64,000 nt of DNA from Chrysomallon squamiferum (taxonomy: Eukaryota > Mollusca > Gastropoda > Neomphalida > Peltospiridae): assembly GCA_012295275.1 (NCBI GenBank), contig CM022670.1, forward strand, positions 22,060,921 through 22,124,920, read 5' to 3'. This document shows, piece by piece, positions 49,881 through 63,863 of the stretch. Within the stretch, counting starts at the first letter, position 1, and each line of letters opens with the position of its first letter. The notes under the pieces were generated by a model. That model ran no database searches, was not told where the DNA came from, and was given only the letters and a program-made list of their open reading frames with translations. The translations under genes were made by a program, and so were the position numbers.

Positions 49881-52800
49881 CTTGAAAGAAATCAAGTCTT
49901 TTTCACATACAGTGAAAAAGAAATATATATATTTTTTTTTTTAATAATACATTTTTTTGTTATAAATAGCATTCATAATTTTGAAACAACAGAAAGATGT
50001 ATAAAGGTTACATGAAAAGAATAGTCAATTTTTTTTTTTTTTTTTAAATAATAGTCAATTTTTCCTAAATTTTCTTTCTGTCATTTTATAGTGTTTGTTT
50101 TTAAATATATATATATTCCAAATTTGGAAACTCTTGCACAATAAGTTTTCATACAGCATCTTTCCAAAAATGGTAGGATAGTTTGAAAAAAAAGATTAAT
50201 GATAAAAAAAATGAAGTTTTATCAACCACATTTCCATTTATTATGGCTATAGGTGTGATGTTTTGCATCATTATTATGTAATCTGTGTACATGCACTTTC
50301 TTTTGCTAAAAAAGCTGAAACATTTATCTGAAAAAGTATATTTTTTATGTCCATTTTCTATATAGTTCATTTTTGTTTATAAGTCAAATTTTGTAATTTT
50401 TTGCCTAGCGTGTCCCTTTAAAGATGTAAATATTTAAAATTATTGTTCCATATTATAATTTTTTGCTAACTGAAACTTTGGAGTACAAATGATTTATATT
50501 TAACATCCTGGTAACATGGTGTAGATAATATTTAAGCAAACTCTTGTTACTTGGTGTAATATTAACAGTTGATATGAGAGAGGAAACATGCTGCTGCCAC
50601 CCAGTGAGCAACCATTATCACTACAAAAATCTTTAAAAGTAAACAGCCCAAAACCATCAGGGACAGAGCTATTTTATTAAATATCTGCATTTTACAGATT
50701 ATTTTAAGATTAAGAAGAAAAACCACATAGATCCATAAAACATTCTGAGTAAACATTCACCTTTTTTTAAAATATATTTTGGGTTATTTTCAGCATGTTA
50801 GATAATTTATATAATATGTGGTGGGTGAAAAAACAAAGTAACATAGACATTAAAATACTTTGAAAATAATATTCCTTTGTGAATTTAGGATTTTAAAACC
50901 TTATATCTGTATTTTTTATATGATGAAACCAGTTGTAAAATGTCAGTCCTTTACACAACTGGACTTATTTTATTTTTTTACAGAAGATTGGTCACATGAA
51001 CTGGATATTGCCTGGAAAATTGTTAGCTTTCTCTGAGCCTGTCCCTGCTTCATTGATAGACACTTGTGGTATGAAACTAATAATAATAATAATAATAAGG
51101 CATTTAAAGTTCCAAAATTAGAGTTCATGTTTGTATTTTTAATACTAACACCATTGTATGTCGTCTTTGTTTTGTGAAATGCATGACAAAGATTTTTATT
51201 TATTTATTTTGTCAGACAGTTTAATATTGTCAAGGAAAAAAAATCTGAAAATTAATTTAAATTTGTTTTTAACAACTGAAGAAATAATGCAGCCATCAAA
51301 GAATATTTAACCTCTTTCAAAAATATTCAAAATTTCACCAGATGTAAATATATATTTATTGTTTTTAAGAAAAGAAAAAAAATGTCTTTCTCTGCAAAAA
51401 TTGATCAAAAACCATGTCTACATAGTAATTCCTGCCAGACTATCACTGTATTTTCTTTGTGATTGCTGAAACATTTACTAACTAAATTTCAACTGTTTAT
51501 TTTTATTTTTATTTTTGTTTCTGTTGGTTTTGAAAAAATTACATATCCTGCACAATATGTAGTCAGCTTAACAAAATTTAATCTTTTATTGTATTGTTTG
51601 ATTGAAACTTAAAATTCTGTGTTCATGTTGTTATCTTTTTCTAGGTTTATTTTTGGGTTGGATAGGTATTTATTTCTTTTCTAATTTCTTAGTATTTTAT
51701 GCTTATTATTTCTGTGTTTCAAAAAAAAGAAGTTAATAATAATCATCTAGCTAACAATATAAACTTGAAATGCATTTCAGTAAATTAAAAGTGAGTGTTA
51801 GACGACACTGTTGATCTAATTTAAGCTTTAACTATTTCTGAGATAACAAATATTCAAAGAAGGTTTCTGGCAACTACTTGACAAAACAAGAAGGTTTGAA
51901 TTTCTTATTGTGTTCTCTACCAAGCAGATTAATTGATGCTGAAGCTGTCCACAACAAAATGGATTTATATAAAATTAGTTTTGATTTTTGGAATACACAT
52001 TTCTCCCATTTTTCATATTTAAGTTCTACTGATACCAGTACAAATTTTAATTAAGAAAAATCAATTAATTTTAAAGGATACCAGGGAAATGCACTCTAAT
52101 TTAATACAGTTTTTATTTTTGTTGGTTTTGTTCTATTTTAAGTTTCAGAAATACATGCCTTAATGTTGTATATTTCCTTTTGGAAAGATGCTTTTGTAGT
52201 AAACGTTTAAAACTTTTCTCTTCCTATTTTTTTTTTTTTTTTTTAAATTATTATTCACCGAAATTGTTTCTCTAGTTTAAGGGATCCAGAACATCAGTTT
52301 AAAACCAAAACATTAAAATAAATAAAATTAGAAAATAATAATTATTCATCAGTTGTCAAAGATACATATGTAATGTCATTGTTTTATGTGAAAAAGTAAA
52401 TAATTGTAACAAGTTTCCAATGAACATACTCAAGCAAATCACTCCAGAATGACATAAATGTCAAGAATTTGCTGTGCTTCAAAGACAGAAAATGCAATTT
52501 AACTTGGGAGACCAAAGATATTTCTTACCATTGTTAATAATTTTTCATGTATTCTGTTTCACTCTGCAGTGAGTAGAAAATGAAGATCTCAAGAGGACTG
52601 ATAACAACAAATATCTACCTTACAGTGGACCACATACAAAGAGCAGGCTAGAGTTTGGTATGACTGAGAAATCTTTCACTTCAAATCAAGCTTTGTGTGG
52701 CATGCCTTTCCATATTTATTAACAGTGCTCTGTATTCATGACTATGATGCAGCTCTAAAAAGAGAAAGAAAAACAATATAATATTTGTTTTAATACTTTT

Positions 52801-53765
52801 GCTTCATGTTGCCAAAAACTTTTTCTTCTAGTCTGATTTGGTGCCTATTTATTTAACATCATTGCAAATTAAAACATTTTTTGATTCACCTTAACATTTT
52901 AAAAATATTCCTTAAAGATGCATTACAGAGGGAAGTTAATTGAATGATATTTAGGAACATTGGTACATTTAGTCATAAATGGTTGATTATATGTGTCATA
53001 TAAGTGAATAACCCATACACAGAAAATAACTTATTTTAATTAATACTGAAGTGAAATCTTTGTAGTGCAAAATGTCACATAATTCATAAATAAGCATGCT
53101 TTTTCAGATGTCTTACTTTAATTTTTTCAAAGGTTAATAACTCATGAATAGAGATACAATGGAAAATTTTCAAACACTGGAGCTGATAATTTAATTTTAA
53201 TAAAATCTTAGAAATGATTTTTTACTTGGTAAAGTTTATAGAATATTTGTTTAATATTCTGTGATTGCTGTAAACAGTGTGTCTGAAAGACAACTTTATC
53301 TTCTTTTCAGGTTATGATTAAAAACTCCGGAAGACATTATTCCATTTTTCAGAATCAGTAATGTCACAGACATAATACATATTACAAAACCTATTTACAA
53401 TTTCACAAAGTTTTCTGAAGGTTTTGAATTTAATGACCTCTACTTTGGAGCCGCTCCAAGCCATCCGACCATCCTGCTATTCCTTGACATGGTGGAACAT
53501 TCCAAAGGAGCAACAGCTGTTCACTGTAGAGGAACAGGTTTGGCTTTTTCTCTCATTTATTCAGTAAAATTTGTTCATTTACTATGTGAATATTTAAATT
53601 TATTTTCAGATGGTTTGGGTCGGACAGGCACACTAATGTGCTGCTATTTGATGAAACACTTCATATTCACGGCTATAGAAGCCATAGCATGGAATAAAAT
53701 ACTGCGTCCAGGATCTGTGATTGGGCCACAGATGACATTTCTCAATACATATGTTTACATTATAT

Positions 53766-53810
53766 ATGTGTGTGTTTTGTGTGTGGTTGTGTGTGTGTGT
53801 GTGTGTGTGG
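53766..53810. repeat. (GT)n microsatellite
   Basis: TGTGTGTG tract with one TTTTG and one GGTT interruption, directly after the last recognisable codons of the CDC14 active-site exon. Its closeness to the expected donor may have helped destroy that exon boundary. Confidence 0.85.
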
Positions 53811-55045
53811 AATTAATTAAAATGTGTATGTCAGTTTGCAGTATGTCAAACCAGACCGTTAGTAAGATGTGATAAACGATCTTGAACCATGTTTCTATGA
53901 AATAAAATGTTTTATTAGAAGAATAAGAAAGAAAGAAGGAAATAAACATTATTTATTGACAAATAGTTACAAGTATAAAGCTATTGTTTCAGAATACAGC
54001 ATTGACTTTGGAAAGAAGGTGATTTGTATCGAGCACATAAGAAGAGAAGCAAGCTATGGTTTTCTAGAATGTTAAAATGGATTTCTGACCACATCATTAA
54101 TCCCTTGATTGAAGATAATGTAAGTATTATAGCATGATTAAAAAAAAGGCATATTTGTTGAAAAGAATATATTTTAATATTAGATCTGTTTATCACTGTG
54201 ATGATGTTAGCATCAAAGAATCAAACCTCATTAATAAATCATTTCTGAATTGAAGCATTTGAAGAAAAAATGGTACAGCATCTTTAATGTATTTCGCTTT
54301 GATAATATTTCTTGAAGCAGTTTCTGTTTTTTTAGTTATTTCTCACATAAAAGGAAATTAATAAAAGTAATTATTAATAAGTTTTTAAAAGTAATGTATA
54401 AAAAGCGAGGCATTGGTCCATTGAAAGAGATTTATGTTACAAGTTATCATTAGAAATGAAAATAAGATTATTGGATTATAAAATATAATTTTTTCAGGAG
54501 GAAGAAGTGCAGGGCAGGAATAACAGAAAATGTCTATTGTCTGATGTCCCTGAGTATGAAACTTTCATAGCTTTGTAATAACAGCAGTCTGTGTCCATAC
54601 ATGAAAAACACGACAGATAAATACTCTTAATTCTGAGTAGCTAATACAAATATTCATGTACTCCAGCTATTGCTTTGAATTTTTTTTTGAAATACGTATA
54701 ATTTAGATGCTTTAGATAATAATATTGTGTGTATGTGTATAAATATATATATATATATATGTATGTATTGCATTAAATTAGTGAAATAACAGATTATTTT
54801 ACTTTATCTCCATGGTAACCCTACAAAATAATAGTTTTCTGCAAAAAGGTCTGGGAAACAGGACCTGACAGTTGACGTTTATTGAAAATGTTATGTAAGA
54901 AAACTGTTTTAAACATTATTTTAATAAGGTGTTTACTTGTGTTATTTTTTATCATTTTGTTCATGAGTTTGATCATTGTTTTCTAATTTTTGTTTCAGTG
55001 ATAATCAAATGAGAGGGCTTAGGAAAAGATTAAGAATTCAACAAG

Positions 55046-55076
<31 letters not shown>

Positions 55077-55800
55077 CAATACAACTGATGTCACAGTCAT
55101 CTTTTTGCTGATGAGTGAAAATAGTTTGAAATTTTTCTTGTATTACCAGTGAACAGGTGTAAATTGGACTTTGTTTTATGAGATTTTAATTTTTTATATA
55201 CACAACTAGGTTAAATGTTGTCAGCTTTCTTGTGATTAGATACAAAACAAGACATAACAGGCTATCAACCAACATCAAATAAAATATAAAATTATAACAA
55301 ACAACTTGATAGTGTATGTACTATTAATAATCTTCAACTCTTCCATTCATGTACCTTTTGTTTAAAATATAAACAGCAAAATAAATTTTAATCTTTTATT
55401 TCATCCTGTTACTGGTGCATCTTGGGCAGTAGAAAGAAAATAATGCAAAAACATTTGATAAGATGTGATTGCCACATAACGGTAGTTTAAGTATTTTCTT
55501 TATTTTTTTTGAAAATCATATATATTCTGGCTAGTTAGATTAAAGTATTTTTTATATTAAAATGTCTAAATGGTATATTCTTATTTATAACCACCTCCCA
55601 TACTGTTGAATACTCTTCAATAACATTTGTTATACAGTTTTAGGAATGGATTTCAATTAACAGTGTTAATATCTTAAAGTAATTTTTTTTACATCATGTG
55701 AAGTTTTCAGTGACTGCTATTAGAAGAGAATTTATAATTGTTATTTCTCATTTCAGATCACCACTTGCTTCTTGCTCCTACTAAGAATTTGGATTTATGA

Positions 55801-58800
55801 CAACAAATGATTTGGCTGAATTGTGATTTCCATCAGGAGCTTTTAGCACTGAAAATAATGAAGTCTTACTTTTTTTAATTTATCATTTTTTCTTTTGTTG
55901 GTTTTGTTTTGTTTTGTTTTTTCTTTTTATTATTACAATTGTTATTTTATATTATATAAGTTGTTCTAGCATTTAATTCATGTAGGCACTGGGTACAGAA
56001 ACTTTTAAAATGTCGTTATAATATTTTCTATTATCTTGTTTTATTGTTTAATATCATACAGAAGAAGAAATTCATTGATAAAACTGAATTAGTATTTTGT
56101 TTTTTAAAAGTGATTCATTTTATCAACCTGATCATGTACGCATGTAATTATATGAAAAATACATTTATATACTATTAACTTCATCTTTATTGTTAAAATA
56201 TTCTTATGCATCGTTATAATGTACAAGTGATTTGTCATTATAATACTTTTAATTAGCTTGTTTTTTGTGGGGTTTTCTTTTTTTGTTTTATATCGTATAG
56301 CAGTGGTGTGTAAATAAGAATATGAAATTCACTTTTAAAAATGAAATAGCTTGGTCATTCCATTTTACACACACATATTTATATATAGATTTATATATAA
56401 AATGTATGTATATATGTGTATGTATCTATTTTTATATATGTGTACATACACATATATACGCACATATTTTTTAACATCATTTTTTTATTGTTAATATATC
56501 ATTATAATGCACAAGACATTTTTGATAGCAGCTATTCTTCATATGTGGCAGAACCTGTCTATTAAATGTCTAAAGACTAACTAAGCTTTAATAGACATTT
56601 TGCTAGTTCTGAAACTGCACTGAAAATGTCATTCCAATATTTTATTTCATTTCAATCTTTTTTTGTTGTTGTTCTGGATCAAGTAGAAAATGTGTATAAA
56701 TGTGTACAAAATTAATTTTTAAGAATTTCAGATTATGACAGATTTAAAGTGTTCATTTTCAAAACCACCAAAAAATAGATAGCTATAAATATTTTTTGCC
56801 TCAGACAAGTAATTTCAAATTTTGTCTAGAAAGTTGATAAAGTAATTAAATAAATATACACCAAGTTTTAATTTATTGTAAGGTTTGCCAATTGATTGGT
56901 TTTTATAAACTTTATCATGTTTGCTATATGTATGCCTGCATGTTATTACATACGTCAAATAAATTAATTTTTAGAGTAATTATTATTAATTTAATTTTTA
57001 TATGTGTTATTATTCTTGTATCTTTTTCTTCAGTCAGTCTCTGTTCTTACTTTATAATTTAATTTGCTTGTTAAAAGACAGCATACTGGTTATGAAAAAT
57101 ATCTTGACATATATTTGCATTTGATCATTAGCTTTTTCTATGATCTGTTAACGTGTACATAATCATTTGTTAACAAAACTAAAATTCCTTTAAATACTTA
57201 TATGCATGGGAATTTTTTTGTTCATTATTGTATAGAAAATGTGTGCAGTACTTGTTCATTTTAAAAGTTATAAACAATAGCATGGTCATTCCTTTATTAA
57301 ATATGTCTGTGTGTGTGTGTGTGTGTGTGTATGCATGCCCATGTTTTATTATTATTATTGTGTTGTTCTACAGACTTTATAGATTTTTCTGGGTTTTTGT
57401 TTTAGGGTTTTGTTTTTTTTGTTTTACTTTTCTTTCTTTTTTTTACTGTGGTTGGGGTTTAACCTTAAATTCTGACCATGTTCATGCACAAAAAATTAAA
57501 TTCTTTTATACCTACAATCCGAGTTGTTGTATCTGTTTAATATACATATATGATACTGACTATTTCATTTAAGTTAAGTTCAGACGTTTGAATATTTGTT
57601 GTTATATTTCACAAGTATTAGAGGAACTCAGAATAACAAAGGTTCAAACATAATCCACATTTTATCAATTTATAAATTCTTAGTGATAAACTTACATATT
57701 CTTGAAAAAGTACATGACTTGGACACTAAGAATGATCATTTTTTCTATCAGTTTTTTTTTTAAAACCACCAACATTAGCTTTTTTGTTATCTGACACAAA
57801 ACTGAATGTTTAACTGAATAATGCAAACATTTTAGAAAAACCTGAATTACAAAAAATTGCATTATCTGGTGAACAGTCACTTGTTAAACTAAATAGTTTC
57901 TTTCAGACCTAAGCTCTTTACTACTCTATCCCAACATTTATTGTTATCTGGATGGTGTATTCTTGTTTGCTTAAGTATTGCACGCACACACACAAGAACA
58001 CACATCATTTATTGGGAGATATAAGAAATAAATAAAAAATCTTAAAAATGCCAGAACTCTTTACTAACAATACTGTGACATCATATGGAGAGTATTGAGA
58101 AAAAACAAGTAAAACTATTTCTTATGAGAATTTACCTATGTGTCATTAACTCTCCCAATTGACTGAACAATAGGCCCCAAAAAGAAATAAAAGTTAATGT
58201 CCTGCTTCAAGTAGCACAAGAAGTACATAATGCTCAAAAGCAGGTCTCTTGTGCATGACATCTGATCAGCTGACTGTAGCACTATTTCACTAGGTTAAAA
58301 AGTTAAATCACTTTTTAATATATAATAATACTTATCACTATTCATTTTCCTTCTTCATACTGAAGTTGTATTCATCATTTTGGATCTAATAATTTTGCTT
58401 TTTAATTTATTATTGGGTTTTTATTATGGTTTGAATTATTTTTCTTTTGTTATTGTTAGGATTTTGATTAAATTGATTTTTAAATTATTTTTATTTATTT
58501 ATTTGCAAAATATTCAGCGAGTCAGTAACATTAATACGCAGTGTTTTAAGTATGTCTCATTTCCTATCATTCATATCTCCACCAATTAAAGATTTTTTTC
58601 TTTAACTTTCATTTTGTAAAATAATCTAACTAATCTCGAAATTTCAAGCCATCTAATGATCTATTTTTGTGTACTGCATACACGAAGTCCATTTATTTTG
58701 TGGTCTGGACCTTGAGAAAATTTCTGTATTAACAACGCCAATCAAAATTATTTATTTATAACACAATAATTTTAACAAATACAATAGTGATACATGTAAA

Positions 58801-58860
58801 CGTATTCAACTAATTCCGTAGCAACCTTACGCTTACATTTAAAACGGAAATAGTATGCTT
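55801..58860. other. Intergenic AT-rich DNA between the CDC14 pseudogene and RAVER
   Basis: Contains the presumptive CDC14 3' UTR, (TA)n/(ACAT)n blocks (56380-56465), a (GT)n run (57307-57331) and T-rich runs. Short open frames here (57228-57572, 57692-57880, 58380-58589) are repeat-rich and resemble no protein. No RNA gene was seen. Confidence 0.6.
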
Positions 58861-58990
58861 CTAACATAAACGCAAGCAGGTGCGCCTGAGAATCGTTTTG
58901 GGCCAATCAGCGAACAGTGATACTCTGGCGAGTCTTATCCAGTTTTAAGAAGCCATTTCAAGTGCATTTTGGGATAGAAACCTGTTCAAA
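58861..58990 (+). promoter_or_regulatory. RAVER promoter / 5' UTR
   Basis: A GC-richer patch right before the start codon, with CAGGTGCGCCTG (58878-58889) and a CCAAT box in GGCCAATCAG (58903-58907). The start lies in the context CAAAATGGCC. Confidence 0.5.
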
Positions 58991-61900
58991 ATGGCCGCTT
59001 CAGAAGCGGTGCAAACTTCAAATATTGAAAGTCAAATTGAATCGTCTGGAGATTGTGGAAAAAGTATTAAAGAAGATACAATGGACCAAAATGATACAGA
59101 GAAAAAAGCAGACGAAGAATGCGATGAACCACAAACTAGACATCCATTATCACTTCAAGCTGAGTCTGAATTCAACAAGCATCAAAAATTACTTATCAGA
59201 AATATGAAATCACCAACAAATGAGGTATTCTAGCGGCTCAGTAGAAGTCTTTAATAATATAGCATAAGAAACTTAAGTTAATTTTTAACCATTAGAAATT
59301 TTATTTTAGTTTCATGTTCTCTTTTTGGTGGTTTTATTTTTTCCTGTTTTTTTTTTTTTTTTTTTTTTTTTTAATTATTTTTATTTAAACTTTTTCTAAG
59401 TTTTTTTTAAACAAAATTTCAGCCTAAAAGTTTGGCAGTGTACGAATGGTACATATAAACGTGTAAATGCACGTACGTAACAAAATTTTAATTTTCGTCA
59501 AAAAAAGACGTACAAATTTGAAATTAAGATTATTTCTGCACTGACCGTAAAGAGCAAGGACTCGAAGGAGGAAAACAGAATAAAATATTTATATTAGTAA
59601 CTTGAAAATTAAAAGTAAAATTCAAGTAATTTTTGCGTGTATTTCAACTTTTGCAGATGCAAATCTGTGATTAAAGTTCATTAAATTCTTTTAACATTCA
59701 AACATGAGGCAGTAATAGTTTGTTTAAAGTCCATACTGCCAAATGATAGAAGTCTGTCTGTGTTGATGAATGTTGATGGTATTTGCACATTTTTGGAATT
59801 GATAAAAGAACTCACCTTTTTTCACCTGGAAGATTTTCTGGGAAAATTAAAAATACTTTTAGAACAGCAAAAGGAAATATTAAACACCAAGCAATAGACA
59901 AATATAATTACTAAGGTTTTATTCCAGCAATATTAAAAATGGATGAACTATGACATTAGTTCTACTTATGGTTCCTGTCAGATAGATGAAAAATCTAGCA
60001 CAGACTCGGGGTTAGGGTCTTGGGTATTGGTGGAAAGTAGTTTTATCTTAACCTACAGTTGTTTCTTCATAAAGGCAATTCAGAAATTATGAAAAAAAGT
60101 AACCAGGCCATTTCTGGAGATTCACATGCAAAAATATATTTTCTTGTTGCACTGAGGAGAAAGGAAACTTAAATACAAGTAAGTTTTTGAGTTATCAGTT
60201 CCCATCATTAGATGATAAAACTGGAGGGGGGGGTTAATAAAATACAGAATAAAAATACTTTCCACACTGTTGTATATCTATGAAATTCACTCTTTTCCAC
60301 CCATTTTGAACTGCAATTGAGATGTATAATAGAGACGTTTAAAACAGCAGCTGGCATAATGGTTGATGGCTATTACCATCCAGATAAATTGGTTTTTTAA
60401 TTCTAATTATTATTATTTTATTTATTTTTTACAATTTTATTATTCAGTAGGAAAAAACGAAACCAAATCTAAAATGTCCCAAGATTTGTATATTGTTCCA
60501 AAATATGACAACCAATATATTTTTGGAAAATGAAATAATAGATATTCCAAAGTGTGAGTAAGTGTATTTTACCACTCTGCCTTCTATATATCATTATATG
60601 GTTGAAGCTGGATTTATCCAAGCTAATTTATAATGTGGAACTTGGAAGAAAGAGAAGACTTAAGATCAATGTTTACAAATCATCAAAATATATTTTAGTT
60701 CAGTATAAAATTGTCATATTGCTTAATTGTAAATGTTGTAATTTGTAAATTTATACAATACTGTAATTACTATTATTCAAGCAGATTTAATATTAAAAAA
60801 CAAATATCAGTTGGGAACTCCAGATTTTTATGACATCATGAAATGGACTGGTGATATAGAGTTCGACAATCCATTGATAGTTCCTTTCTCGGTTGCAGTT
60901 GGGACAGGATTGCTACCAAGTAAACTAACATAATGTCAGCTGTTACAGAGTTTATCTAAAATACACTAGAGATAGACACAAACATATTGAACATATTTAT
61001 TACTTTTTACTGGAGTTTATATCTGAAGAATTACTATAAGAGCAAAAACAAAACTATTCAGTCTGAATTTTGTACAAACTTTATTATGAAACACAACTGG
61101 TTTATAGAATCAAAAATCATGACCACCTTTCTAGCTTGTCTTGTATGTGAGCTAGCTTGGTGCTGATAATTCCCAATATAAGTGCCAGATGTTACTAAAA
61201 TGTTAAGATAAATGTACACATTTGTAAAATTGTTTTAACTAGATCAGATGATTTGCATATCTTCACACATGTAACAAAATATATCTGAAAGAGCAAAATA
61301 TTCTCTGAATATTAGACTTTAATCATTTGTATTTGGTGATTTGTGACACATTAATCTATTTTTAAGTCCAACGAGTCTTGAATAAAAGCTAGTAATTTGA
61401 TATTTTCAATACATTTGTCAAAAACTGATGTTAAATGAAATTTTAATTGTTTCAGTGTTTGTGAATTTTCCATATCTAGATGGAGGTATTTATAGAGAAA
61501 ATTTGTGCTTTTGCATGCATTGTTGTTGTTTTTTTGTCTCCGTTTTATATATTCTCTCTCCATCTTGTATGATTTTGGCCATAAATCACCACTTTCAGTC
61601 ACAATTTGAAACTCTTGTTTGATTTCTTGGTCAGTTCATTTTTATTAGTAATTTTTTTTTCTCTTAACATTGTGCTCTAGTTTCTTCTTTATCTTGTTTC
61701 ATAGCTTCCTGGAGTGACCCCTGCTAGCTTATGTGCTAGTAAAATAAGGAGCATTAAAACTGATAATACAGAGATCATATTTGATAGCAATCAAGTTTTA
61801 AAAAAAGCATTTTAGTCAACAGATTGTTTAATTTTAAGAAAACTGAGTTGTATATCAGAAATATTTAAAAACAAAATGTTGGTTAAATTGAATATCTTCA

Positions 61901-63863
61901 TGAAAAAATTGTTTTTCAGAAAGTTGAAGAATTCTTGAAAGGCTATGAATTTGAAGATACCATCATTTCTGATTTGACATTTGAAGGTATGTTGCATTTT
62001 TTTTGTATTTAGATAATTGATATGTTTACTCTATTTAAAAAGAAAAGAAAAAATTGTTTCTATACATTGAAATTCATACATTCTTTTGTGTAAAAATAAA
62101 ATAAGAAAAAAAAAAGAGAACTGTTTAAACATTAAAAATTAAATAAACTACTTAATACTTTGTGCTGATACTTACGGAATAATTTTCTAAAGTAATAATA
62201 ATTATATATTTTAAAGTAATGGTGACTTTGAAGAATGGTGATCAGGCTGATGAAATCATTAGTAAACTGAATCAGAAAGAGTTTGAAGAACAAGAAGTTA
62301 CTATTGCAAAATGTCTGAACAGCAAATTGGTTTGCGTTGCACATTTACCACTGGATTATAGTGAAGAAAATTTCCGTGAGCTTGTATCCCCACATGGTTC
62401 AATTGAGAGGTGCTTTCTGATGAAAACGGATTATACCGGTAATTTAAAATGTTATAGATTTTCTTTGATTTTTTCATTAATTTTTAGTTAAAAAAATTTA
62501 ATTGAAAAGAGTAGTATCTGAAAATAAATCTGTTTTGTCTTAGTGTAAGGACTGAAGTAAAACGAATTTGCGTCGCTGTTTCTAAAAAAAAATGACAGAT
62601 TGTAGAGAAAAGCTACCAATGACTCATGTTGCACATTAAATTACAAAATATTCTGTGATCAGATATCAGGAGATTCTTTAACCCTTTCAGACTTTCATTT
62701 TGATGAGAGAAACAATGCTTGTGTACTCTAATATGGCTAGTTAATAATTTCATGCATCGCCATGTTATGGAATGGCAGAAAATTTCATTTGCAGAGCTGA
62801 TAATTTGATACTTTTTAAGTAGGCATCCCAAATACAGAATATTCTGTAAAACATTCACACAAAATATTTATGTTCACTTTTTAAAGACAGATGTTTGATT
62901 TTATAAAATTAAGTATGTTTTGAAACTTGAAAAAAGAAGGAAAAAAAGGTTTTGAAAATAATTGATTATTTTTTAATTTAATATTAACAGTTGAATGTTA
63001 TTTATTATCAGGTGAAAGTAAAGGATATGGATTTGTTGAGTTTTCTGAAGATGGCAGTAAAACTACAAACATGTGTGATGAACTTGACTGGAAGGAAATT
63101 CAGAATCATAGACTGAATGTTGACTTTGTGGAAGATCACCTTCAAGTGTTCCACAAACTGCATTCCAGATGTCTGCTGATTGATAATCTACCAACAGATT
63201 TTACTGATGTATCGAAGCTGAGAGAGATTTTCAGCTCTGTTGTTAGTCCTGTTTACTGTCAGGTAAATATTTACTTTGAACGTTTTTATTTTATAAGTAA
63301 GCAATTGAATATTTATGATTTATGGTTAGAATGTAGTGCAGAATTTTGACCATAGACCATCTCAAGCTGTTACCATTAGATCATTAAATTGTCTTCAGTG
63401 TGCCTGAAATAATTTAATAATTAAACATAAATGTTTTTCTTAGAATGCCTCATAAAATGAAACTGTTCTTTTATTAAGAAGGTTAAAGGAATTTGGTAGT
63501 AATAGAATTTCTTTGTTAAACTAATAGCTCATTAATTCCTGTGAAAAAATATCCATGAAATGATACAATACTGAGTTTTCTGCAGCTGATAGTAAAACAT
63601 TTAATACAACTGTATTTTAGTAATTTGTGGTATTAATACAGTTTTTAAAAATCTAGGTTAACATTCCCAATTTATTTTAGATATTGATGCAAGACACTGA
63701 ATCGTTAGGCTATGGAATAGTAGAATTCCGTCAGCCTAAAGAAGCTGAATTAATGTGGCAGAAACTTCAGAATTACAAAATAAACGACACTGAGATTTCC
63801 CTGACATTCTGCATACCTGGCAGACATGCTGTTTCAATATACAACAGAATTATGTGGAAAATT
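58991..63863 (+). CDS. RAVER1: RAVER-family ribonucleoprotein PTB-binding protein, N-terminal part
   Basis: RAVER proteins are nuclear, three-RRM partners of the splicing repressor PTB (and of vinculin in vertebrates). Exons: 58991-59224, 61920-61986, 62217-62438, 63012-63262, 63681-63863, phases matching; 319 residues, continuing beyond the window at donor GTAAGC. Residues 1-60 are acidic and Ser/Glu rich. RRM1 covers about 66-135 (LLIRNM at 67-72). RRM2 covers about 137-216 (LVCVAHL at 138-144, SIERCFL, KGYGFVEF at 178-185). RRM3 covers about 227-307 (CLLIDNL at 228-234, LGYGIVEF at 267-274, then FCIPG where the vertebrate proteins have a similar FC-PG turn). Order and spacing of the RRMs and the SIERCFL motif point to RAVER rather than other RRM proteins; RAVER1 versus RAVER2 cannot be decided. 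The start ATG has a good context and opens the first exon's only long frame with homology. Confidence 0.9.
59225..61919 (+). other. First RAVER intron
   Basis: 2.7 kb AT-rich intron from donor GTATTC to acceptor TTTTTCAG. It contains a T30-type run at 59347-59373 and no recognised exon, gene or transposon; short open frames on either strand (60554, 61351) look random. Confidence 0.6.

Larger units (their letters stand above)
46432..55800 (+). pseudogene. CDC14: CDC14 dual-specificity phosphatase, unprocessed pseudogene
   Basis: CDC14 phosphatases reverse CDK phosphorylation late in mitosis. Recognisable exons, in order: 46432-46489 (start, NAIEFIN), 47611-about 47830 (DRLY, HFFSIDEEFTY), 48141-48197, 48400-48479 (LGKTPQQAYR), 49270-49336 (LTLLDCLQDIKK), 50984-51068 (NWILPGKLLAFS), 53311-53537 (ATAVHC), 53610-about 53755 (GLGRTGTLMCCYLMKH, RPGSVIGPQ), 53994-54119 (LWKEGDLYR), 54498-about 54555, 54999-55045 (MRGLRKRLRIQQ), 55757-55800. 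Damage: TAG at 47622 where Phe is expected after DRLY; TAA 47808 and TGA 47817; TGA formed across the 48479/49270 splice at the Arg of PFRD; TAA 53319 plus a frameshift before FFRISNV; TGA 54004. The exon for the DEYEHYERVENGD segment was not found, the general-acid Asp region is replaced (LYFGAAPS), and the CX5R loop is lengthened by two residues. Retained introns exclude a retrocopy. Most splice sites survive, so transcription is possible. Confidence 0.85.

Noticed and set aside
49779-50015. Poly-Leu small membrane protein
   Set aside because: It is translation of the (TTG/TTA)n microsatellite.
53489-53872. Single open frame running from the ATAVHC exon through to the next exon as an intronless phosphatase
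   Set aside because: The middle part is intron-like and is bounded by GTTTGG and TTTTCAG; removing it restores CDC14 homology.
58917-59207. Overlapping frame ahead of the RAVER start as a possible upstream gene or uORF
   Set aside because: It begins with GTG, not ATG, and its peptide is the shifted reading of the RAVER first exon.
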